From Stropharia rugosoannulata (lineage: Eukaryota > Basidiomycota > Agaricomycetes > Agaricales > Strophariaceae), in contig JANCIK010000008.1 of the NCBI GenBank assembly GCA_028532985.1, positions 682,001 through 746,000 on the forward strand: a stretch of 64,000 nt of DNA, in the 5' to 3' direction. A program made the translations under genes and the position numbers. Positions 55,939 to 64,000 of the stretch are shown here, one piece after another. The notes beneath the pieces are model-generated. The model was not told the DNA's origin. It searched no databases and saw only the letters and a program-made list of their open reading frames with translations. The first letter of the stretch is position 1. Every line of letters starts with the position of its first letter.

Positions 55939-57633
55939 TTAGAGAGATAGCCATCTGCTAACAAAGGGATCACGTCCAATTTGTGGGAATAAACAATAAT
56001 CAACAGGAACGATATCAATTCTTCCGGGGTCTCGGAACTCCAAAATGTCGTCTCCCACTTCCGCATCCCCACGTTGAAACCAAAGTGACAATCGTTTCCA
56101 CGGTGCAAGATTCGGGGATGGCTCCAGCTTGCGCGTAATGAGAGCGCGCAACGTATCGAAGTTGTGAATTGGGATGCCATATTTGTCCGAGCACAGTTCA
56201 AGGTATTGTAACTGGGGACACAGAACGTCGCCAGTGTTATCGGCGTCGACAAACCTGCCCATGAGAGTATCCCATGATCGCGCCCAATCCGAGTCTTCCT
56301 GCTTAACCAAGTCAAGATTACCCAGCACCACAAGTTGTGGGAATTGGCGAAGGATGGTGATGGCTACCGCCTTGTCCACTGGCTGATCAATGTTGAGTTC
56401 TGTTATATTAGAAGCGCGCCTGAAAAATGAAATATCAATGGCTTTGAAGAAGTGGACGTTTAATGATTCCAGTAATGGGGCGTTGATAGCGACCATTAGT
56501 CCATACTTTCTTTCTATGCGCTCCTCAATATGTAGGTCTTGGAGAGCGGGGAGGTCGATCACGGGTAAATCATTGGAGTTTGAGCCGACACAGTTCAAGG
56601 ATAAATCAAGACTAACAAGAGAGACACATTCGGAAAGGGCAAGGGCGAAGTCAATAAGGGCGGGTTCAGAGGGACCGTACAGTTTGCCTTCGCAAGTAAG
56701 GTGGGTAATCCTTGATAATGGCAGCGAGGATTTATGTTGGCTAAAATGACTGATTGATATACCAGAGATGGTCGTCAGCTTCGGGGACGCCATAAAATTG
56801 GCCCAAAAATTGTATTTGGAAAAGATGGGCGGTAATGCGATGTCGATGTCGAAAGCACGCAGCTGGGGGACGTCCTCAGGCTTAAGGGCTTGCAGGAATG
56901 AAACCGTCCTTTCTTCAAAAGTATCAAGGCGCAATTTAATATACCTCCAGCGAGGATGGCATTCCAACACTATGTCCAAAAGTTCACGATAGAGTTCTTC
57001 TGGGTCCACTCCATTTTTCGTCGTCCGTTTAGGATACTGTGGAGTTATACGAATGACGGATATGTTGAGTGGCAGAGTCCCGGAACGGGCCAGCCATTCC
57101 TGCATCATTCTCTTCTTCGCCTTCAACATTTTTATGGTCATGCCCGTGAACGATGCGTCGACGCTGACATACATGTGAAGGCCGGTCCATAGCTCGGGTG
57201 TTGTCAGAGCAATATGCCTGAGACCACTGGAAATTTGTGTGAGAACGAGGGGTACACCCTGAGTGGTTATCGACGGAAAGTAATTGCAGTCAACATATGT
57301 TAGGAAGATTTTGCGAAATATTTCCTCCGGGACACGTCGTATTGGTGCCACAATTCTCTTAACCACACCCAGCGCCTGCGTAACGCGTAATTCGCTATCC
57401 CTATGCTCCTTCTCGATGGAGTCGCTACCACAGGCCCAAGAGCGGATATCCCGTAATGTATCTTCAAATAAAGAGATAACGGTCCTAGCTATTTCAGCTT
57501 CAGCGTCGCTGGGCTGTCTGTTTGACATGGACAGCTCAGCAGGGAGAAATAGCTTCTGTTCGGATAGTGTTAGAGTATCCATGTTTATGGTTACTGAAGT
57601 CGTAGTTGGTAGATGGTTAAAGGGAGACGACAA
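55939..57633 (-). CDS. F-box-type / leucine-rich protein
   Basis: 564 aa, single exon. Residues about 80-150 match the F-box region of basidiomycete F-box proteins: IVAPIRRVPEEIFRKIFLTYVD, then LVLTQISSGLRHIALTTPELWTGLHMYV. A long LRR-like part follows with repeated L-x-L-x-I and L-x2-L patterns (RAFDIDIALP, LVSLDLSLNCVG, LLESLNVHFF). The end is FPQIGRDPFVSRWLSL. Such proteins recruit substrates to SCF ubiquitin ligases; families are large and fast-evolving in Agaricomycetes, and the target cannot be told. A second ATG (57582) is an alternative start. It is divergent from the recombinase gene, about 750 bp apart. Confidence 0.8.
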   Translation of the reverse strand: MSSPFNHLPTTTSVTINMDTLTLSEQKLFLPAELSMSNRQPSDAEAEIARTVISLFEDTLRDIRSWACGSDSIEKEHRDSELRVTQALGVVKRIVAPIRRVPEEIFRKIFLTYVDCNYFPSITTQGVPLVLTQISSGLRHIALTTPELWTGLHMYVSVDASFTGMTIKMLKAKKRMMQEWLARSGTLPLNISVIRITPQYPKRTTKNGVDPEELYRELLDIVLECHPRWRYIKLRLDTFEERTVSFLQALKPEDVPQLRAFDIDIALPPIFSKYNFWANFMASPKLTTISGISISHFSQHKSSLPLSRITHLTCEGKLYGPSEPALIDFALALSECVSLVSLDLSLNCVGSNSNDLPVIDLPALQDLHIEERIERKYGLMVAINAPLLESLNVHFFKAIDISFFRRASNITELNIDQPVDKAVAITILRQFPQLVVLGNLDLVKQEDSDWARSWDTLMGRFVDADNTGDVLCPQLQYLELCSDKYGIPIHNFDTLRALITRKLEPSPNLAPWKRLSLWFQRGDAEVGDDILEFRDPGRIDIVPVDYCLFPQIGRDPFVSRWLSL

Positions 57634-58382
57634 TGTAAACGAAGACGGTGAAGATAGTAGTATCAGCTGAGAATGCAGGTCATGATACTACTAGCATGAT
57701 ATATCACCTGCACGTCAGAGCATCTGGAAATAAAAGACGTAAAAGGCAGCCTCTGACGTTGGTCATCTGGACGAGAAGCATCATAACATGTGAACCTACT
57801 GTATACTCAGTCATCAGCTCCCATGCATAGGAAAGTTAATGATTTTGCAGTTCTCACTTTGACACTGTATACTTGGTGGGGCCTATATTTTGCCAGAATG
57901 ACTCAGAATAAAGCCATATCCTACCAAGTACACCTTGACGTACTATTCAGGCAAATCCTTGTATCCGCAATATCGCTAGCAAGCAGCCGTTTGACAGTAT
58001 TGATAGAAAAGCTGGGAATATTATTTATTTATAGGGAATCAAATGTGATCATGGAGACCCCATGCGACTCTGGGACACGGCAGTCACAGCATTTTGGTGA
58101 CCGCCTGCATTCTTATTGCGGGCCGTCACCTGGATTTGTGACCGCGCCTGGGGCACGCAGCGAAGCAACAAGTTCAAAGCGCGGTGGCACGCGTGCGCGC
58201 ACGTACGCGGCGCGTGCCACTGCAAAGTGCTTTGTGTGCAAGGGCCACCTCTCCATTGTAATTAGATATATGTAGTCGTTCTGGTCAATATACGTTTCCG
58301 GTCTTTCGTTTTCCACCACCACCTTGCAACCCACCCTAATTCTGCTTGTAGTTGACGCAGTACAACCTCAATACTGTATCAA
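57634..58382. other. divergent intergenic region with inverted repeat
   Basis: No gene supported. A GC-rich patch at about 58130-58225 holds a perfect 10-bp inverted repeat (GTGGCACGCG at 58184-58193, CGCGTGCCAC at 58211-58220). It might be the left end or a control site of the mobile unit to the right. Confidence 0.35.
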
Positions 58383-61300
58383 ATGTCAGAGATTAGCAAT
58401 AACAGACAGTTTCGAGAGCTGTGTCTGCCACTGAGACATGAAGATGGTGCTGTGGCAGAGAGTGTCGAGTCTTATACACAATATTTGTAAGTGATTTACT
58501 CTGCCTTCTTCAAAGTGTTAATCTTGATGTCTGCAACTCCGTAGGTCAACCGTGCGCCGTAAGCAGGACTTACACCAAGCATGTTTGAAACTCGGTCTCT
58601 ATGCCCCAAAGTCTGCGAGCCTTGCTCGATTGCATACAGTGTTAATTGATTACAGGTATGTATATTACATTTACTATGCAAACATCGAGTACTTACATGT
58701 CACAAGCTTTCCAGATCAAGACTCTACGTCCCCGGCTCCGAATTTGGATCAAACTGGAGTCAACCTCGAGTTCAGCGACCTAGGAGATGACGACGACGAA
58801 GCCTTAGTGGCTCAGTTTGCTGTTGAAGGTGCTGATGCAGAGGAAATACTGGGTTATGATGATGAAGACGAACTAGAAGAAGAATTGGAGGAACAAGAAA
58901 GACTCTTAGATAGTGATGAGGCATTTAATGAATACAAGCGCACCATACGACTTGAAGAAAACTATCGTTTCGAGCAAAACAGGCGCGCAGGAGGGAGAAG
59001 CACACAAGCATCGATTATTAGGGATTGGGAGGTAAGTCAACACCACTAAATTAGCATGTATAAGGCCAACATAACTTTCCATTAGGATTTTGTATCTGAC
59101 GCCCTTTCCAAAGGACAAATACGCGACCGCATAATTGACGAGCATCATCTACTGCTCTATATACGGCACTGCGCAGAGCGGTGCAAGAGAGACCGAAGGC
59201 GAATGGATATTGAAGGAACATTTGTTGGTGCAGTAAGTTATACTCTCAACATATACTCAGAAGTTATCCAATGCTTACAGAGCTCGCACACAGCCACAAT
59301 TAAAGAAGCTATATTTTGGTGCCCTGCGCATTCGCAAAACCCAGGAAGCTGACGACCCCAGTATTACTCTCACTCGTCCAGTCACATCCGTACATGTCTG
59401 GGACTCAATTAAGGGCCGCATGAGGGAGGCAATAGATCGTGCACGATGGTATTTACCACAAAAAAGAGTTGTATATAGCCTGTACTAACTGTGGCTCTCA
59501 TTGCTCAGTGGGTTGGTTCCTGGCGAAGATGCACCAGACATCATTGCAAACACCTTTTTGGCAAGCATCACACCGGAGCAAATAATTGATGTTGGTCAAG
59601 GATTCTTGATGCACCGTCAATGTGAGTGTTATTTAAATTTCAAGTTTCCGAAACATAATATTCAATAACTTGTAACTAGTACACTCTGCATTAAATGGAC
59701 ACCTGTCTTGGACAGCACAGAATGCCACTGCAAATCGCGGAGATGACTTCCGAGCACTCAAGCTAGCTGAGCTTCAGCCTTGGACGTTTTTGCATCCAAA
59801 TGGCCGCAATTCAATTCCATGCATTTTATTTTGTCAAGGAGAAGAAAAAGCGGGCACTGCACGTGGAATGAAGACACGGGTGAATCCCACATATGGTGTA
59901 ATAATCGCCCATAAGGATGCGCGTCTATGCGCCATTGGTGCGCTTGCTTTCAAGACGCATCACCTGCACGACGTACTTAATATCACGGAGTCTGAAACGA
60001 TAAATTGGTCCTGGAATAGCTCGTGGCGAGAGGTAAGTATTCATGAGTTTTGGTACCATATTGATACTCATTACTACGGTGATAGATACATGTTTTACAC
60101 GGGCAGAAGTCGCCGAGAACACCATATAACCAATCCAGTCTATATAACCTATATGTTTCTGGATTTAAAAAAGCAGGTTTTGTGTCCAAGGTTAAAGTTC
60201 ACCTTCCTCGTCATAGTACGGGCTATCAGCATGAACGGCTTGGGTACAGTGCTAGATGATTGTTATATTGACATTTGCTAACCTTTTCTTTTGTTAGTAT
60301 TGATGCACAAGAGACGGCCAGGCTGGGATGGAAAGCACACCAGACATTTATGGATCATTATGCTCCATCAATGTCCAAACCGGTAATGTGGTATGTCAAT
60401 TGAATATAAGCTTGACTAACAGTGCGATACAGGCAGTACTTGGCTGTCATGGATACAAGGAAGACGAAACCTATGATCCTATTTGGAGGCATGTTCACGT
60501 ACCAGATAAGTTTCTTAACCTGGTATGTCCCATGGCCGAAGATATTCACGCATCAATCGTTGGTCGTGAGAATCTGATTACGCTTCAAATTACTGGTCAA
60601 TGGTAATTTTTATGAGGCCGTTTCTCTTTCAGGTAAGGACATTATCTCATGATGTATTGATTGATCTAAAACTACATTCCGACAGTGCGGTGCCACTCTC
60701 TTCCAAACCTGTCCGCAATCGCCCATTTTCAAACTTCCCGCACTTGCAAATACAGATGTGCGAAACTGGATGCGTGACGAGTTTCCGCGCGCTCTTTCTC
60801 TCCTCCAAGCCAGCGCAGGCGACCCAGTTGAGATAGAACGCGTACAGAATGAGCTCTTACGTCGAAATTTAAATCAACTTTACACTCTTCTAGACATTCA
60901 GACCACCCAGATTAAAACATTGTCTGAGAACTTCAACCGGCGCACAGCTGTTCTGTCTCCTACAAAAGGCTTTGCTTTAGATACATATCATAGTCGATAT
61001 GTAAATACAGGTGCACACAGTACTGGTATGTGTTCTGTATCCCCTTCAACCAAACTAGCCTTACTGACTATTCTTAGCTTCGACTTCCCATCATACTATC
61101 TTTCCCATATCACAGCAAGCACATTCCGTGCCACACACACCTGTTCAAGCATCTGTGGCCCTTCCTGATCTATCAATCGAGACAGATACAGGAGTATATA
61201 TCTCTGAGTCTGATGGGATGTTGCGAGGATATGCGAATGAGTCCCCAAAATCAAGAGGTCAGAGCCGTGAAAAAACACAAGTGGACTTAGTATTACCACG

Positions 61301-62011
61301 GCTTGAGGCATTCACACCACGCGGTATGTTTACACAATTGCGATAGTTGGATGTAGAGATTACTTACAAAATATTATAGGAGATACACAGCTTCTGTGGC
61401 ATCCTATGCTTGGCCAAAAGTCTGCCACATGGGATCAAGTCTTTAGCCTAATTAAGCGCCCAGAATTACTATGGGAATGTTGGGGTCCACTAAAGTCCCT
61501 GGATAAGTATAGCTTAGACGAGATCTGGCAATGCTACGACTCGGGCGAGCATTTATTTTCAGATGGCATGCAGACTGGACTTAAACCACCGCTACGAAAG
61601 GTTGAGCTCCACTTTCATGCATCATGGCGACCAGAGAGCAAGGTGATTTTATAATCTATCAACATTCCATCTATACCTCATTACTATATACAGCATAGAA
61701 AAGCCTGGGAACGGTTTCGCGAGATTCCTGAGTTTATCGAAGGCGAATGCCAGGCTCGGAGTGTGTCACCTGCTATAGTTATCAACGAGCTTGAAGAAAT
61801 GCGCATGCAAGATTCTTCGAAGATAAAATTAGGTTTATCTGCGCTTGCGCAACAACTTAAAGCACTCCGTAAAGAAAAGGCCCAATCTATGCCCAAGGAA
61901 AGTAATCAGAGCTCCTCTACACCGCTTAATGAGCATGCTGGTCAAGGAGGCACTAAGCGTAGTGCTGTAATTGCCTCGAGGCATAGAGTAAAGAAGAAAA
62001 GATTAGATTAG
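58383..62011 (+). CDS. Crypton-like tyrosine recombinase (Ndc10-like core, GCR1_C-like end), one probable frame break
   Basis: Many-exon gene, about 900 aa. N-terminus MSEISNNRQFRELC, a LLIDYR-type segment, then an acidic coiled stretch (DDEDELEEELEEQERLLD). The catalytic core shows box-I Arg (RGDDFRALKLAEL), an Ndc10-like stretch (IAHKDARLCAIGALAF), HLPRH as the HxxR motif, and Tyr of MDHYAPS about 30 residues later. That is a full R-HxxR-Y set of tyrosine recombinases as in Crypton elements. The C-terminal part (WDQVFSLIKRPELLWECWGP, ELHFHASWRPESKHRKAWERF) looks like a GCR1_C DNA-binding domain, ending basic. At 60586-60605 the frame shifts: one more A in CAAAT would read LQNYWSMVIFMRPFLFQ and join CGATLFQ. 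It is either a true relic mutation or a read error. The XPG-like gene follows 143 bp on. Confidence 0.7.
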
Positions 62012-62154
62012 ACTAGGACTTTGTAGCTGCACAATAAGTAATGTAATAGTGTCTCAGTAACAATAAGGTGTACTCAAGGGAAATAACGGTCGATGAAATG
62101 GAAACATATCTCTTTCCTTTACTTCGACTTTGACATACATTCAAGCCAGTGAAA

Positions 62155-64000
62155 ATGGGAGTTAACGGACTTTGGCCAGTAAGAAGCATGATATAACAGA
62201 TATATGACAATACACTCAACGTTTTCCAGAGAATTGAGGATGTCGGCAAGCAGAAATCACTCGAATTGTTCTTAGCAGAGGCAGCAATCGCAAAACGCTC
62301 AGAAAATGGATTAAATGCAACCTACCGTGTTGCCGTGGATATTAGGTATTACATTCACATTCCTAGCTCGATTTTGTTTGCACTGAAGAGCCGTTCCGAA
62401 GTCCCCTTATGGCTGAGTGCACAGCTGGTACATTTGCGGCAGGAGTGAATAAACAATTACCTGGAGGAGCAGTTTATCTCTTTTTCTTGAGACTCTGTGA
62501 ATTTCTCAAGTGTCCTGCAACATTTATATTCGTATTTGATGGACCTGAACGACCAAAAATTAAACGAGAGCATGAGGTCCAGCATAAAGCCTTAGCTTGG
62601 GAGCAGCCGGTGCGCAAAATAATCAGTAGTTTTGGGTACTATGCGCATGATGTATGTTTCTCGCTTCTTAACCACTTGCTCAATATCTGATTGAGTACTC
62701 ATTAGGCGCCAGGCGAGGCAGAAGCCGAGCTCGCAGAGCTCAATCGACATGGTGTTGTTGACGCTGTTCTTACAAGTGACAGTGATGTATTTGTTTTTGG
62801 CGCTAGAACAGTATTGCGCATGTATGTCCAACTATGCACCGGGTTGAGACACTAGATTGACAATAACTTTATCCGACGTAGGCTTCCCAAGGCAGCACGC
62901 AAGAAATTTGACGATGAGGTTCAGCTATTCACATCCAATAGTGTGCAGTCTCGCTATTCTAACTGCAACGAGCTTATTATGTTCGCTTTGTTATGCGGTG
63001 GTGACTATGACAAAGGCATACCTAATTGTGGTCCAGCAACTGCATATCATCTCCTAGACCGTGGTTTTGGGAGCCAGCTGTGCCATGGATTCGAGTTCTA
63101 CAAAGATCAGAAGTTGGACGAGTTTCTGGTGAGCTGGCGGAACTCACTATCCGTTGCGCTCAACATGAAAGTACCTGTCGACTTCCCTAGTTCGACAGTA
63201 CTCCAAGCATACATGAACCCGATTACTTCATGGTCCAAATCTGCTTCTGTCACACTGCCGTCCTGGGTCTCTCGTGAGCCCTGTCTGTCAATGTTAACTC
63301 AGATAGGCATGGAACACTTTCTATGGACATCGGAGTCTGTTCTGAAAAAAGAGTTTGCGCGCTTAGTATGGCCCGGGGTTTTTCTACAGATGCTATACTC
63401 AGTGAGTATCTCTCCTAGATAAATTATTGCTTGCTTACCGGTTTATAGCCCTTGGCGCTGTACGATCAATCGAAACGGCTCTTGAGGACACCTAATGCAT
63501 ATGTTATTGTTCTCCAGAACTCCAGGCAGGTGCGGCAGGGCCGTCATGGACTGGGCGCTCCTCAACCACGGATGACGGCGTCGACTAGCAACCTCATTTC
63601 GCTCATGAACCGTGGATATGTTTCTGATGACAGGGACACTGTCAGTGTTTGGGTGCCAGCAGCAACCTATCTTCCCGAAGAGTTGAAATTGCTGCATGAG
63701 CGCTCTGCTCGCAAAGCAGAGCCAGGTACTTCTCAGCCGGAGCGTGCAATTAACTGGCTCGGTGACAGGGCCAATGAGGAAGCGCAACACATCTCGACTC
63801 CTCCTCCAGCTCCTCCAGCCGAGCACAACAGACATAGTGGGGCAGACCGCAAGGTAATTGACCTCACTCATTTGGACGACGATGACAACAACCAAGCCCC
63901 GAAACACTGGCTTGGATTTATTGACCTCACGGGCAACGACAGCGATGATGATGATAACAAAACCATTGTTGCCAACGAAGTCATTGATTTAACACTTGAT
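62155..64000 (+). CDS. XPG/GEN1-like structure-specific nuclease, 3' end missing
   Basis: Starts MGVNGLWP, the N-terminal hallmark of the FEN1/XPG/GEN1 superfamily, with an intron right after. Then VAVDIS, FIFVFDGPERPKIKRE (first acidic pair), HDAPGEAEAELAELN and VLTSDSDVFVFG (XPG-I acids), and GGDYDKGIPNCGPATAYHLL (helix-hairpin-helix region). All metal-binding acids are present. Between about 62391 and 62450 the frame must change by one base to link VDISRSEVPLWL to TAGTFAAGVNKQLPGG; no GT-AG intron does this, so a frameshift or read error is likely. The C-terminal region is polar with three VIDLT/FIDLT motifs followed by acidic runs (63854, 63917, 63981), a SUMO-interaction pattern. The window ends inside the gene. 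Such XPG-like genes are numerous in Agaricomycetes. Confidence 0.75.

Overview
This window looks like nuclear DNA of a mushroom-forming basidiomycete (Agaricomycetes). Genes are cut by many GT-AG introns of about 50-60 nt. It carries a class I hydrophobin, an F-box-type LRR protein, a HET-domain protein and fungal-type secreted proteins. Both strands are used, and several genes sit behind recognisable TATA boxes. No rRNA, CRISPR array or convincing tRNA was seen.

Layout. 1-4263: 3' part of the mismatch-repair gene MSH6. 4451-5347: Pcl-type cyclin. 6410-7625: secreted protein whose paralogue lies at 42152-43369. 8193-11049: tandem pair of short-chain dehydrogenases (SDR1, SDR2). 11267-19263: three tandem glutamine synthetase-like genes (GS1-GS3), with a 1.9-kb inverted-repeat element between GS2 and GS3. 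19730-25520: a LodB-like flavoprotein divergent from a LodA/GoxA-like quinoprotein that is fused to a ferritin-like domain. 25854-27492 and 46660-47985: two members of an unrecognised protein family ending in a six-cysteine module. 27949-29157: TupA-like binding protein. 29819-31315: DUF2855 protein. 32994-35453: Cue3/ASCC2-like CUE protein. 36.6-38.8 kb: decayed repeated units. 38857-39428: RPA3. 40058-41150: SDR lacking the usual catalytic residues. 43544-45686: small unknown gene and an aldo-keto reductase. 50365-51194: hydrophobin. 52172-54256: HET protein. 54.9-55.3 kb: GC-rich palindromic repeats. 55939-57633: F-box/LRR-type protein. 58383 to the right edge: a Crypton-like tyrosine recombinase gene followed on the same strand by an XPG/GEN1-like nuclease gene.

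How the genes may work together. The best candidate for an undescribed system is 8.2-25.5 kb. There an amino-acid or amine oxidase of the CTQ type, joined to an imine-coupling-type ferritin-like domain, sits with its probable cofactor-maturing flavoprotein, three GS-like ligases and two SDRs. This would fit a pathway for modified amino acids or amines, but co-function is inference. A second candidate is the recombinase-nuclease pair at the right end, which may belong to one mobile element; both reading frames appear to contain a one-base-type break. Functions are read from motifs; no database search was possible.
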